A stretch of 35,412 bases of DNA from Cytophagaceae bacterium (GTDB taxonomy: Bacteria > Bacteroidota > Bacteroidia > Cytophagales > Spirosomataceae), in the NCBI GenBank assembly GCA_947452215.1, contig CANGCD010000004.1, forward strand, positions 1 to 35,412. The letters are read 5' to 3'. The translations under genes and the position numbers were made by a program. The notes beneath the pieces are model-generated. The model made no database searches, had not been told where the DNA came from, and saw nothing but the letters and a program-made list of their open reading frames with translations. Shown in pieces: positions 14,988 through 24,163 of the stretch (its first letter is position 1; each line of letters begins with the position of its first letter).

Positions 14988-15013
14988 AAAACCTTATTTT
15001 TGAAGGTTTTACT
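14988..15013 (+). terminator. Probable terminator of the amidase-mlaD-prmA operon
   Basis: AAAACCTT (14988-14995) pairs with AAGGTTTT (15003-15010) around a 7-base loop. The 3' T run is short and the stem is A/T-rich, so strength is moderate. Confidence 0.55.
14995..15002 (+). promoter_or_regulatory. Candidate minus-7 element in the terminator loop, for the SNF2 helicase
   Basis: TATTTTTG matches TAnnTTTG and lies 46 bases before the helicase ATG, in the loop of the preceding hairpin. The nearest TTTG upstream (14967-14970) is too far away (24 bases), so evidence is weak. Confidence 0.3.
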
Positions 15014-15016
15014 CAT

Positions 15017-15038
15017 AGAACTCGCGAAATCGGGTTCT
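15017..15038 (+). other. Hairpin in the helicase 5' leader
   Basis: AGAACTCG (15017-15024) pairs with CGGGTTCT (15031-15038) with one wobble pair and a 6-base loop. It ends 10 bases before the helicase ATG at 15049 and could influence ribosome access. Its role is unknown. Confidence 0.4.
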
Positions 15039-15048
15039 CATTAGCTAC

Positions 15049-17985
15049 ATGAAGATCTCTCCAAACAAACCTTTTCAGGTTGTTTACTCCTTATTGTCTC
15101 ACGAATGCCTCGGTTATTTGTTCGAGGTTTTTGTTGTTCAATTGAATGACAAGAGTCAATTGACGTGGGAGTACCAAACACTGACAACTCGGAATTTTCA
15201 TGAATTCGCTCATGGTTTAGATGAGCGTGATGAAGCTGCTGTGAAATTGGTAGAGGGAATGAAGCCCGCGGCGATTTTTGAAAAGTTTAATACTTCCAAG
15301 CGGAAAACGATGGAGGAGTTTTTCCTGAAAACCTTTGATGCAGAAAAAGGAGAAAAGGAAATTCAAGAGGCTGTTCATGTGGTCGTTGAGAAGCGCCGCG
15401 CCCAGATTTTTGAATTGATTTGTCCGGATAAGACCTTGTTCATTATGGGGAATGACGGGAATCCCATGCGTCAATCTGTCGAGATTCAAGCGGAGGCTGT
15501 CGAGGTGCTATTTCATTTCATGCGAAATGAGGAGAATACGCATTACTTCCCAACCTTAAAATACAAAGGCAATAAGCTCGAGTTCCAATACAAAGACGCC
15601 CTCATCCTATGCGATGAACCGGCTTGGATGTTATTGAATCAAAAGCTTTACCATTTCAAACCCCAATTAGAAGGAAAGAAATTACGTGCCTTTTTGAATA
15701 AAAAATTCGTGGTTATTCCACGGAACATGGAAGAGGATTACTTCCGTAAGTTTGTCAAAGCCATGGTCGCGCGTTATCCGGTACATGCCAAAGGATTTGA
15801 AATCACGAACACGGAAAAAAATTGCCAGTATTTATTGTCGTACGGGCCGATTACCCCAAGGTTGGACGAGGACGAAAAGGTTTCTTCCAAAAAAGCGTTG
15901 GAAGCGGCCGATAAATGGCAATTTGTTCTGTCCTTTCAATATGGCAATAACCGATTCCCATGGGATGGTTTATCGGCGGAGGCCAATGTCCTTTTCGAGA
16001 AGAAAGGGGATAGTTATGCCTTCCAAAAAATCATGCGTTCGTTGACGAAAGAAAAACGTGCTTTTCAAGCGTTAAAATCCATGGGCTTGCCTATGGAGGC
16101 TGATGGCCGTGCTACGATTTCGCGCTCTGATGCCGTTCAATGGTTGACAGCCCATAAGCAAGATCTAGATCAAGGGGCTTTCTCTGTCCAATTTAAAGGG
16201 GATGGCTCTGCGCCACGGTATTTCTTAGGGAAGCCAGAAATTAAGATTCGCATCGGTGAAAAATTAGATTGGTTCGACGTGCAGGCGATTATCTCGTTTG
16301 GTACTTTCCAAATCCCATTCTTAAAAATTCGCCAATTAATTTTACAGAAAAAGAAGGAATTCCATCTTCCAGATGGTTCCATTGCGATTATTCCAGATAA
16401 TTGGTTCCATGATTACCAAGATTTATTTTATTTCTCGGAAACACGCCCTGGGGAAGATGGGGTATTCTTGCGTCGCCAACATTTCCAATTGATTCAGGAA
16501 TGGGAGAACCAGGAGTTGGTAAAAACCAACCTGCGCACCAAAACGCTGAATGATTTAAAGCTAGAAACTAAGGAGTTCCCCGTTCCGAAAAACTTCAAAG
16601 GTACTTTGCGGCCTTACCAATTAGAAGGCTACCGTTGGATGCGTACGCGCCAGTCCGCAGGCCTGGGAGCTTGTTTGGCCGACGATATGGGTCTTGGGAA
16701 GACGGTTCAGACCTTGTGTCTATTGCAGAGCTTAAAAGAGCAAGGGGAGACCTTGCCATCTTTACTCGTTATGCCTACGTCTTTGTTGTATAACTGGGAG
16801 ATGGAGGCGAAAAAGTTTACGCCTCAATTACGTGTCTTGGTGTACAGTGGACCTCAGCGCGAGAAGTTGCAAGCTCAAATTGGAAAGGTGGATTTGATTC
16901 TTTGTTCGTTCGGTATGGTTCGTTCGGATATTGATTGGTTCGAAAAACAAGCCTTCAGTTACGTGATTTTAGATGAATCTCAAGCCATTAAAAATCCTTT
17001 AGCTAATATTACCAAGGCGGTTCAAAAATTGAATGCTAAGTTCCGTTTGGTCATGACAGGTACGCCGTTGGAAAACTCGACGATGGACTTATGGTCACAA
17101 ATGAATTTTGTGAATACGGGTTTATTAGGTACCCAACGCTATTTCAAGGACCACTTCCAGATTCCCATCGAAAAGAAAGCCGATGGCGATCAGAAGAAGC
17201 GGCTATATTTCTTAATTAAGCCTTATTTACTGCGTCGTGAGAAAAGACAAGTGGCGGCGGATTTACCAGAAAAAATGGAGTCCATCACCTATTGCACGAT
17301 GTCGGAAGAACAAGAGCGTTTATACGATAAAACGAAGTCCTTCTACCGCGATGTCTTATTGAAGCAGATCAAAGACGAAGGCTTACAGAAATCAAGATTC
17401 TCTGTCTTGCAGGGCTTGACAAAATTACGTCAATTGGCCAATCACCCCGCATTATGTGAGGATGGTTTTGAAGGGGAATCCGGCAAGATGGAAGCAGTTT
17501 TAGAGAAATTAGAGACTGTACTCGAGCAACACCATAAGGTGCTCATTTTTAGTCAATTTGTTCAGCATTTGGGCTTGATTCGTAAGGCCTTGGATGAGCG
17601 TGGAATTGATTATGCTTATTTAGATGGAAGTACATCTGATCGTAAAGGACAGGTGGAAAGTTTCCAAAAGGATGATGGTCAATCGGTATTCTTAATCTCC
17701 TTAAAAGCAGGTGGAGTAGGCTTGAATTTAACTGCGGCAGATTACGTCTTTTTGTTGGATCCTTGGTGGAATCCGGCGGCGGAAGCTCAGGCAATTGACC
17801 GAGCACATCGTATTGGACAGAAGAAAACTGTATTTACGTATAAATTTATCAGTAAAGAGACCGTAGAGGAAAAAATTCTATCGTTGCAACAGCGGAAATT
17901 AGACCTCGCGAATGAGCTTGTTACTTCCGATGAAAGTATCTTGCGTAATTTGAGCGAGGATGAAGTCTTGGATTTATTGAGCTAA
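15049..17985 (+). CDS. SNF2/Rad54-family DEAD/DEAH-box ATPase
   Basis: This 978-residue ATP-driven DNA translocase has the full Swi2/Snf2 core in its C-terminal half. The motifs are Walker A DDMGLGKTVQTL near residue 545, VMPTSLLYNWEME, the DEAH-like DESQAIKN box, MTGTPLENSTMDLWSQMNF, then VLIFSQFVQHLG, SLKAGGVGLNLTAAD and LDPWWNPAAEAQAIDRAHR. The N-terminal half (about 1-520) is long, lysine-rich and without a motif I recognise; this layout is common to Bacteroidota chromosomal SNF2 proteins. The ATG start follows a small leader hairpin. It stands alone between prmA and the convergent mntR, whose end overlaps it by 12 bases. A role in transcription or repair is likely. Nothing around it suggests a defence or restriction cassette. 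Confidence 0.92.
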   Translation: MKISPNKPFQVVYSLLSHECLGYLFEVFVVQLNDKSQLTWEYQTLTTRNFHEFAHGLDERDEAAVKLVEGMKPAAIFEKFNTSKRKTMEEFFLKTFDAEKGEKEIQEAVHVVVEKRRAQIFELICPDKTLFIMGNDGNPMRQSVEIQAEAVEVLFHFMRNEENTHYFPTLKYKGNKLEFQYKDALILCDEPAWMLLNQKLYHFKPQLEGKKLRAFLNKKFVVIPRNMEEDYFRKFVKAMVARYPVHAKGFEITNTEKNCQYLLSYGPITPRLDEDEKVSSKKALEAADKWQFVLSFQYGNNRFPWDGLSAEANVLFEKKGDSYAFQKIMRSLTKEKRAFQALKSMGLPMEADGRATISRSDAVQWLTAHKQDLDQGAFSVQFKGDGSAPRYFLGKPEIKIRIGEKLDWFDVQAIISFGTFQIPFLKIRQLILQKKKEFHLPDGSIAIIPDNWFHDYQDLFYFSETRPGEDGVFLRRQHFQLIQEWENQELVKTNLRTKTLNDLKLETKEFPVPKNFKGTLRPYQLEGYRWMRTRQSAGLGACLADDMGLGKTVQTLCLLQSLKEQGETLPSLLVMPTSLLYNWEMEAKKFTPQLRVLVYSGPQREKLQAQIGKVDLILCSFGMVRSDIDWFEKQAFSYVILDESQAIKNPLANITKAVQKLNAKFRLVMTGTPLENSTMDLWSQMNFVNTGLLGTQRYFKDHFQIPIEKKADGDQKKRLYFLIKPYLLRREKRQVAADLPEKMESITYCTMSEEQERLYDKTKSFYRDVLLKQIKDEGLQKSRFSVLQGLTKLRQLANHPALCEDGFEGESGKMEAVLEKLETVLEQHHKVLIFSQFVQHLGLIRKALDERGIDYAYLDGSTSDRKGQVESFQKDDGQSVFLISLKAGGVGLNLTAADYVFLLDPWWNPAAEAQAIDRAHRIGQKKTVFTYKFISKETVEEKILSLQQRKLDLANELVTSDESILRNLSEDEVLDLLS

Positions 17986-18639
17986 TTTGACGAGGATGTT
18001 TTTGGCTACCTCATGGCTGATGAAAACCGCTGGCGCCTCGTCGATGGAAACAGAGACAGATCTGTCAAATGCATTAACCTCCTGCACATAAAGCGCAGAA
18101 CCCAGACTAAGTTTCATTTTGGTTAGTAATTGTAAAAATATCGCAGAATCTTTTGCCACACCCATCAAGACACATCGTTTACCCGCTTTGATATCTGCGA
18201 GGTGTTGATAGCCTAATTCGGGCATTACCCCATTTTTACTTGGTATCGGATCGCCATGGGGGTCTGTTTTGGGGAATTCTAAAAATTCATCGAGTTTTTC
18301 GATGAGCGAATCTGATTCGATATGTTCCAATTGTTCCGCAATTTCATGCACCTCGTCCCAGTTGAAGCCCATTTTTTCCACCAGGAAAACCTCCCACAAA
18401 CGGTGTTTTCGAACAATCCCCAAGGCAATTTTTTCACCCTCCGGACTTAAGCGAACCCCTTGGTATTTTTGGTAATTAACCCATCCTTTCTCAGCAAGTT
18501 TCCGTAGCATATCTGTCACAGATGCAGCTTTGGTTTGCGTTAATTCGGCGACAGCATTTGTCGAAATATCATCGGTATGACCTTCTGAAAGTCGGTAAAT
18601 GATTTTCAAATAGTTTTCTTCTGCAAAGGAGGTGGACAT
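17974..18639 (-). CDS. mntR: DtxR-family metal-dependent regulator, MntR type
   Basis: This iron/manganese-dependent repressor has an N-terminal winged helix (STNAVAELTQTKAASVTDML, about residues 22-41), a dimerisation and metal-binding domain, and a C-terminal SH3-like FeoA-type domain. The ligand segments read RKHRLWE and VHEIAEQLEH. At the position of the DtxR ligand Cys102 there is Glu (the E of AEQLEH), as in Mn-sensing MntR, which fits its divergent partner mntH. The track start 18660 is a TTG overlapping a promoter-like element; ATG 18639 (STSFAEENYLKIIYRL) gives 221 residues and the usual N-terminus. It probably binds the palindrome at 18687-18708 and represses itself and mntH when manganese is plentiful. 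Confidence 0.9.
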   Translation of the reverse strand: MSTSFAEENYLKIIYRLSEGHTDDISTNAVAELTQTKAASVTDMLRKLAEKGWVNYQKYQGVRLSPEGEKIALGIVRKHRLWEVFLVEKMGFNWDEVHEIAEQLEHIESDSLIEKLDEFLEFPKTDPHGDPIPSKNGVMPELGYQHLADIKAGKRCVLMGVAKDSAIFLQLLTKMKLSLGSALYVQEVNAFDRSVSVSIDEAPAVFISHEVAKNILVKLAQ

Positions 18640-18657
18640 CGTGATACATTTAGAATT

Positions 18658-18665
18658 CAAAAATA
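18658..18665 (-). promoter_or_regulatory. Candidate minus-7 element of mntR
   Basis: On the minus strand this reads TATTTTTG (TAnnTTTG), 18 bases before the ATG at 18639. No clear TTTG lies 17 bases upstream, where the sequence is A/T-rich instead. Confidence 0.42.
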
Positions 18666-18686
18666 AGGATTTATTTGTTTTAAAAT

Positions 18687-18708
18687 ATTTTTAGATGAAA
18701 CTAAAAAT
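18687..18708. promoter_or_regulatory. Palindromic candidate MntR operator
   Basis: ATTTTTAG (18687-18694), a 6-base spacer and CTAAAAAT (18701-18708) form a perfect 8-bp inverted repeat. It lies in the 119-bp gap between mntR and mntH, four bases upstream of the mntH minus-33 box. The size and symmetry suit a DtxR/MntR dimer, but the operator motif of this lineage is not known to me. Confidence 0.6.
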
Positions 18709-18712
18709 TATT

Positions 18713-18741
18713 TTTGAATCATCGTAAATCTTGTATATTTG
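18713..18741 (+). promoter_or_regulatory. Promoter of mntH, full Bacteroidota consensus
   Basis: TTTG (18713-18716), a 17-base spacer and TATATTTG (18734-18741) match the TTTG-N17-TAnnTTTG pattern of the phylum's primary sigma factor. Initiation is expected near 18748, leaving a leader of about 10 bases before the ATG at 18759. Confidence 0.78.
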
Positions 18742-18758
18742 GATGTTAAATTCGAAAA

Positions 18759-20078
18759 ATGCCCAATCATTGGCGTAAACCACATCAGGATAACTCACTC
18801 AGTGAGGTGTTTGCTTCGATTCCCGTTCCGAAAGGTGGAGGATTTTGGAGGAACCTACGTGCATTTATGGGGCCAGGATTTATGGTGGCTGTGGGTTATA
18901 TGGACCCGGGAAATTGGGCGACTGATTTGGCCGGTGGCGCTCAGTTTGGATACACACTTTTGTCGGTCATTTTAGTTTCGAGCCTCTTTGCGATTCTTTT
19001 ACAGCATTTAGCATTGAAATTAGGCGTTGCTACGGGACGGGATTTAGCACAAGCTTGTGGAGACTCCTTCTCAAAACCCGTTGTTTATTTTCTATGGATC
19101 ATTTGTGAATTAGCCATTGCTGCCTGCGATTTAGCGGAGGTGATTGGTTCGGCGTTAGCGCTTCATTTACTTTTTAATATCCCAATTTTGGCGGGTATTC
19201 TGATCACCATTTTAGATGTTTTTTTAATTCTATACTTTCAGAATCGCGGATTTCGCGTGCTTGAGTCCATCGTCATGGCCTTGCTCGCTGTTATTACACT
19301 TTGTTTTGGATATGAGATTTGGGTGGCCCAACCAGCTGTTGCACATGTATTGGGAGGATTAATTCCGCAAGCTAGTGTTGTCATGGATGAGCATCAATTG
19401 TACGTTGCTATTGGAATTTTGGGCGCTACCGTGATGCCCCATAATTTGTATTTGCATTCAAGCATCGTACAAACAAGGGCCTTTGAGCAAACTGATATTG
19501 ATCGTAAAAAAGCCATTAAATATGCCACCTGGGATTCAACGATTTCGCTAAGTTTTGCCTTTTTTATCAATGCGAGTATTCTGATTTTGGCAGCCGCCGC
19601 GTTTCACTGGAACGGCAGAAAAGATGTGGCTGATATCCAAGATGCCTTCTTATTACTAGACCCCGTGATGGGAACGAAATGGGCAAGTATCTTATTTGCT
19701 GTTGCGCTATTAGCTTCGGGTCAAAATGCTACGGTTACCGGTACGCTTGCCGGGCAAATCGTGATGGAAGGATTTATCGATTTGAAATTAAAGCCTTGGC
19801 TTCGCCGACTCATTACTAGGCTCATTGCTATTTTACCCGCTTTTTTCGTTACCTGGTTGTGGGGAGAATCCCACATTAACGAATTATTGATCCTCTCTCA
19901 AGTGGTTCTTTCGATGCAATTAAGCTTTGCTGTTATTCCACTTGTATGGTTCACAAGTGATTCAAAACGCATGGGGAAATTTGTGAATCCTACTTGGATG
20001 ACTTGGCTGGCTTGGACTGTTTCAGCAATTATTCTTAGCTTAAACTGCTATTTATTGGGTCAGATTTTCTTTGCTTAG
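18759..20078 (+). CDS. mntH: Nramp-family divalent metal transporter (manganese uptake)
   Basis: This is a proton-coupled importer of Mn(II), and possibly Fe(II), in the inner membrane with about 11 transmembrane helices. Both Nramp metal-site motifs are intact: [18 protein letters not shown] in helix 1 (about residues 48-65) and [19 protein letters not shown] in helix 6 (about 226-244). The [19 protein letters not shown] loop near 330 is the conserved transport signature. It is 439 residues. The hydrophilic N-terminal 30 residues ([11 protein letters not shown]) precede helix 1; a near-consensus promoter supports ATG 18759. It diverges from mntR, and its 3' end overlaps the convergent ribD by 27 bases. 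Confidence 0.95.
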   Translation: MPNHWRKPHQDNSLSEVFASIPVPKGGGFWRNLRAFMGPGFMVAVGYMDPGNWATDLAGGAQFGYTLLSVILVSSLFAILLQHLALKLGVATGRDLAQACGDSFSKPVVYFLWIICELAIAACDLAEVIGSALALHLLFNIPILAGILITILDVFLILYFQNRGFRVLESIVMALLAVITLCFGYEIWVAQPAVAHVLGGLIPQASVVMDEHQLYVAIGILGATVMPHNLYLHSSIVQTRAFEQTDIDRKKAIKYATWDSTISLSFAFFINASILILAAAAFHWNGRKDVADIQDAFLLLDPVMGTKWASILFAVALLASGQNATVTGTLAGQIVMEGFIDLKLKPWLRRLITRLIAILPAFFVTWLWGESHINELLILSQVVLSMQLSFAVIPLVWFTSDSKRMGKFVNPTWMTWLAWTVSAIILSLNCYLLGQIFFA

Positions 20079-21086
20079 TTGGATTATCCAACGGTTGTCG
20101 GGACCCAGCTTATATTCTGTTGCATTCACTTCATCGATTTGGGGTGTGGAAATCCCCGAACCTAATACTTCATTCGATTCAATGTGAATGATTTCCTGAA
20201 CAGTGACCTGCTTTATAAAAGCTTCAATCGTCTTTGTTCCTCCTTCAATCAATATGGATTGGATTGCCTTTTCCTGGCAGTACTCAATGAATTTTTGTAG
20301 GTAATTTTGCGTTCCCAATGCAATCCAGTGTTTATTCCCCTCGGATTTACATAGATCCTGCGTGAAAATATAGGTAGGGAATTCATCCTCTACTAGGACT
20401 AGATTTTCTGACATACGTGCCTGCGGGTCTAATACAAATCGCAAAGGAGAGTTTCCTTGCCAAGCGCGCGTGGTTAGGCTTGGGTTATCTGCATTGGCAG
20501 TATTTACCCCAACCAAGATGGCTTGATGTTCCGAACGTAGGCGATGAACGAGTTGCTGGCTTATGGGATTAGAAAAGACCTGAGCTTTTCCATTGGGATG
20601 TGCGATAAACTGGTCTGAGGAAGTCGCATATTTCACGGTTATGTAGGGCCTTTGATTCCGATGGAAATAGAAAAATCGACGGTTCAGGGCTTCCCCTTTT
20701 TCAGCTAAGACCCCTATATGAACTTCAATCCCAGCAGCTTCTAGTTTAGCAACTCCTTTTCCCGAAACAAGTGGGTTGGGGTCCAAATTACAGATTACCA
20801 CCCGCTTAACATGATGCTTAATCAGTAGGTCGGCGCATGGAGGCGTTTTGCCTGTATGACTGCAAGGTTCTAAACTGACATAGGCAGTAGCCCCACGCGC
20901 ATCTTGTATACCTGCGAATGCCCTTACTTCCGCATGCGGGCCACCAAATTGTGCATGATATCCTTCGCCTAAAATAATCCCATCTCTCACAATCACACAA
21001 CCAACCCAAGGATTAGGAACAACAAACCCTCCACCCAGTTGTGCTAGGTCGAGGGCTCGTTGCATCAAAATCTCATCAGTCAACAT
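20052..21086 (-). CDS. ribD: Bifunctional riboflavin deaminase/reductase RibD
   Basis: This enzyme catalyses two steps of riboflavin synthesis: deamination of the pyrimidine intermediate, then NADPH reduction of its ribosyl group. The N-terminal deaminase has [12 protein letters not shown], the zinc motif [10 protein letters not shown] and the Cys pair in [12 protein letters not shown]. The reductase begins near residue 145 ([16 protein letters not shown]) and has [19 protein letters not shown] and [11 protein letters not shown]. The track start at 21245 reads through the end of the RND gene and must be wrong; ATG 21086 ([18 protein letters not shown]) gives 344 residues and a family-like start. 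It overlaps the RND stop by 11 bases, so it may be translated by coupling. No FMN riboswitch can exist in that overlap, and none of the other rib genes are nearby. Confidence 0.95.
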   Translation of the reverse strand: MLTDEILMQRALDLAQLGGGFVVPNPWVGCVIVRDGIILGEGYHAQFGGPHAEVRAFAGIQDARGATAYVSLEPCSHTGKTPPCADLLIKHHVKRVVICNLDPNPLVSGKGVAKLEAAGIEVHIGVLAEKGEALNRRFFYFHRNQRPYITVKYATSSDQFIAHPNGKAQVFSNPISQQLVHRLRSEHQAILVGVNTANADNPSLTTRAWQGNSPLRFVLDPQARMSENLVLVEDEFPTYIFTQDLCKSEGNKHWIALGTQNYLQKFIEYCQEKAIQSILIEGGTKTIEAFIKQVTVQEIIHIESNEVLGSGISTPQIDEVNATEYKLGPDNRWIIQLSKENLTQ

Positions 21087-24000
21087 GTGTGGCTTTTGTG
21101 TTGCGCGACATATAACTATAAATCGCTGGGATGACATAAAGCGTAAGCGTGGTCGAGAAGAGCATTCCCCCCACAACCGCAATACCCATGGAAACACGGC
21201 TCGTTGATCCCGATCCCAATGCCAAAGCAATCGGTAAAATACCAAGTATCGTACACAAAGATGTCATGATAATCGGTCTAAAGCGTGCCGATGCGGCATT
21301 CTTCACGGCTTCTAATTTAGTTAAGCCACTCTCTTTTTTCTGATTGGCAAACTCCACAATTAAGATACCATTTTTCGTCACTAAACCGATTAATACAATG
21401 ATTCCGATTTGTGAGAAGATATTCAAGGTTTGGCTAAAATCCCATAGTGACAATAATGCTCCAGCGACCGCAAGGGGTACCGTAAATAAGATGATAAATG
21501 GATCAATGAAGCTTTCGAATTGCGCTGAAAGGATCAAGTAAATCAATAAAATAGCTAATGCAAATGCGAACAACAAAGAAGAACTCGATTCCTTGAATTG
21601 TTTACTTTGGCCATCATAAGCTGTTGAGAATGACTCATCAAAAGTCTCCTTCGCTAATTTGTCCATTTCGTCCAAGGCTTCTCCCAAGGTTACTCCTTTT
21701 GCCATTTGTGCCGTTACCGTTGCTGCAGAATAACGGTTAAAACGGAATAATTGTGGCGGTGTACTTTGCTCGGTAATTTTGACCATGTTATCCAACTGAA
21801 TCAAATCGCCTCGGTTATTTTTAACATACAGTGATTTCAAGTCATTCACATCGTTACGAAGTGAACGATTGATTTGACCAATTACCTGATATTGCTTTCC
21901 ATCCATGATGAAATAGCCAAAGCGACGTCCTGAGAGTCCTAATTGCAAGGTTTGCGCAACATCCTGAATGGAAACGCCCAAGTTTTGGGCTTTTGCTCGG
22001 TCGATCTCCAAGCGTAATTCCGGTTTCGTGAATTTTAAATTGATGTCAGAGACCTCGAATTTTGGTGAATCTCGCACTTTCGCCATGAATTGGGGCATCA
22101 TTTTCTTCAACTTTTCGAAATTAGGAGCCTGTATAACAAAAGCAACGGGTAATCCTCCGCCGCCTCGCTGGCCTGTTTGTAAGGTCGGCTCTTGAATCAC
22201 AATGGATTTAGCCCCTGGGAATTTCTTAACTTTCGGCTGAATCGCATCCACAATGGCTTGTTGGCTTCTTCTCGCAGTACTATCACTTAAAAGAATCCGG
22301 ATCATCCCTGAATTCGAACCTGCATTTCCAAAACCGGGCGATGTAATCGTATAAATCGCGCTACGTTCTTTTTCCGGAATTTCCTTCATGATGAATTTGG
22401 TGATTTCATCTGTGAAGTTCAACATGTAATCAAAGGTTGCACCTTCAGGTGCCGTAGCACTTACCCGCATCTGACCACGATCTTCTAATGGTGCTAATTC
22501 AGATGGAATGGCTCCCGTTTTGAATAGTCCGTAAATCACGCCAATTAACCCAATCATCAAGACCCAGGCTACCCAACGAACACGTAAAAACGAGTTTAGT
22601 GAATTCTCATAAGCTGATGTCATCCAAACGAAAAACGGCTCTGTCACATTATAAAACCATGGTTTGCTATGTCCTCCCTTCAATAATTTAGAACTTAACA
22701 TTGGGGTTAAGGTCAATGAAACAAATGCGGAGATAATAACGGATCCAGCAACCACAATTCCGAATTCGCGGAACAATTGCCCCGTGATACCTTGCAAGAA
22801 AATTACTGGTAAGAAAACCGCTGCAAGGGTAACGGTTGTAGAGATTACGGCAAAGTAGATTTCTTTGGATCCAGCTAATGCAGCTTCCCAAGGACTCAAG
22901 CCCTCCTCAATTTTGGTATATATATTTTCCAATACTACAATCGCATCATCAACCACAAGTCCAATGGAAAGCACGATACCCAATAAGGTTAAAACGTTGA
23001 TCGAGAATCCCGCCAAGTACATAAAGAAAAACACCCCAATCAAGGAAACAGGAATGGCTGTCAATGGAATAATTGTCGAACGCCAATCCCGCAAGAACAA
23101 GAAGATCACAATCGTTACCAATAATATCGCCGTTAAGATTGTTTCTTCTACCTCCTCAATGGATTTGCGAACGTATTTCGTATTATCGAAACCTTCTTTC
23201 AGAATCACATCGCTTGGAATAGTTGTTTGAATTTGCTTGAATTTTTGATGAATTTGATCAACAATCTCAATTTGATTTGAACCGGGTTGTGGTATCACCG
23301 CAATCGAAATCATCGGTACCATATCACGTTTAAAGAACGTCTTTTCGTTTTCCGGTGCGAGTTCTGCATTCCCTACGTCTGAGAATTTCACTGAGCGATC
23401 ACCCTCTTCGCGGATAATTAAGTTATTAAAGTCCTCCACAGAGGTCATACGACCCTGCGTACGAACCGTTAATTCCGTATTATTTCCTTCAATACTTCCC
23501 GACGGTAATTCGATGTTCTGCTTGGTCAATGCATTAACGATATCCGGTGCTGTCAAGCGGAATGACGCCAAACGCTCTGGATCAATGTGCAAACGCATCG
23601 CATATTTCTTCTCGCCCCACATTTGGACAGAACTCACACCCGGAATAGTCTGAAGTTTCTCCTTCACGTTACGCGTTGCGATTTCATTCAAGCTCAATAA
23701 ATCACGCGTACTCGAGTAGATGTTTAAGTTGTAGATCGGATTTGAATCAGCATCAGCTTTGGAAACAACCGGTGGATCCACATCCTTTGGCAATAAGGCC
23801 ATTGAACGCGAAACGCGGTCACGAACGTCATTGGCAGCATCTTCAATGTTGACCGCTAAGTCAAATTCCACCGTAATGTTTGAACGCCCATCCCGACTCG
23901 AACTAGAAAGCGTTTTAATCCCCGCGATTCCGTTAATGGATTCTTCCAAAGGCTCCGTAATTTGGGACTCAATAATATCCGCATTCGCACCGGTATAACT

Positions 24001-24150
24001 CGTTTGAACGGTTACAACAGGTGGGTCAACCGAGGGGTATTCGCGAATTCCTAAATAGGAGTAGCCAATTAAGCCGAATACAATAATCGTCACGGACATA
24101 ACGATAGAAAGTACGGGTCGTTTAATGCTAATGTCTGATAAAGATGCCAT
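21076..24150 (-). CDS. RND-family efflux permease (AcrB/MexB/MdtB-like)
   Basis: This is an inner-membrane proton-driven pump subunit of the hydrophobe/amphiphile efflux (HAE) class. It has 1,024 residues and the expected twelve transmembrane helices with two large periplasmic loops. Features seen are the N-terminal VLSIVMSVTIIVFGLIGYSY helix, the helix-4 segment LGIVLSIGLVVDDAIVVLEN with its proton-relay aspartates (about residues 399-418), SLTLTPMLSSKLL, and the C-terminal IGLVTKNGILIVEFANQKK. It pairs with the adaptor two genes upstream. A glycosyltransferase gene lies between them, 13 bases from this start. The substrate is unknown; no outer-membrane TolC-like partner is in the window. 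Confidence 0.94.
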   Translation of the reverse strand: MASLSDISIKRPVLSIVMSVTIIVFGLIGYSYLGIREYPSVDPPVVTVQTSYTGANADIIESQITEPLEESINGIAGIKTLSSSSRDGRSNITVEFDLAVNIEDAANDVRDRVSRSMALLPKDVDPPVVSKADADSNPIYNLNIYSSTRDLLSLNEIATRNVKEKLQTIPGVSSVQMWGEKKYAMRLHIDPERLASFRLTAPDIVNALTKQNIELPSGSIEGNNTELTVRTQGRMTSVEDFNNLIIREEGDRSVKFSDVGNAELAPENEKTFFKRDMVPMISIAVIPQPGSNQIEIVDQIHQKFKQIQTTIPSDVILKEGFDNTKYVRKSIEEVEETILTAILLVTIVIFLFLRDWRSTIIPLTAIPVSLIGVFFFMYLAGFSINVLTLLGIVLSIGLVVDDAIVVLENIYTKIEEGLSPWEAALAGSKEIYFAVISTTVTLAAVFLPVIFLQGITGQLFREFGIVVAGSVIISAFVSLTLTPMLSSKLLKGGHSKPWFYNVTEPFFVWMTSAYENSLNSFLRVRWVAWVLMIGLIGVIYGLFKTGAIPSELAPLEDRGQMRVSATAPEGATFDYMLNFTDEITKFIMKEIPEKERSAIYTITSPGFGNAGSNSGMIRILLSDSTARRSQQAIVDAIQPKVKKFPGAKSIVIQEPTLQTGQRGGGGLPVAFVIQAPNFEKLKKMMPQFMAKVRDSPKFEVSDINLKFTKPELRLEIDRAKAQNLGVSIQDVAQTLQLGLSGRRFGYFIMDGKQYQVIGQINRSLRNDVNDLKSLYVKNNRGDLIQLDNMVKITEQSTPPQLFRFNRYSAATVTAQMAKGVTLGEALDEMDKLAKETFDESFSTAYDGQSKQFKESSSSLLFAFALAILLIYLILSAQFESFIDPFIILFTVPLAVAGALLSLWDFSQTLNIFSQIGIIVLIGLVTKNGILIVEFANQKKESGLTKLEAVKNAASARFRPIIMTSLCTILGILPIALALGSGSTSRVSMGIAVVGGMLFSTTLTLYVIPAIYSYMSRNTKATHVD

Positions 24151-24163
24151 AGTTTGATTAGGT

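Noticed and set aside
15049-17985. SNF2 helicase as part of a defence island
   Set aside because: Neighbours are prmA, mntR and mntH; there is no nuclease, methyltransferase or other defence partner.
21087-21245. N-terminal extension of the ribD ORF
   Set aside because: It lies fully inside the 3' end of the RND permease gene and is unlike RibD.
22865-23230. 121-residue plus-strand ORF inside the RND gene
   Set aside because: Antisense to a conserved permease, with no start context or family resemblance.
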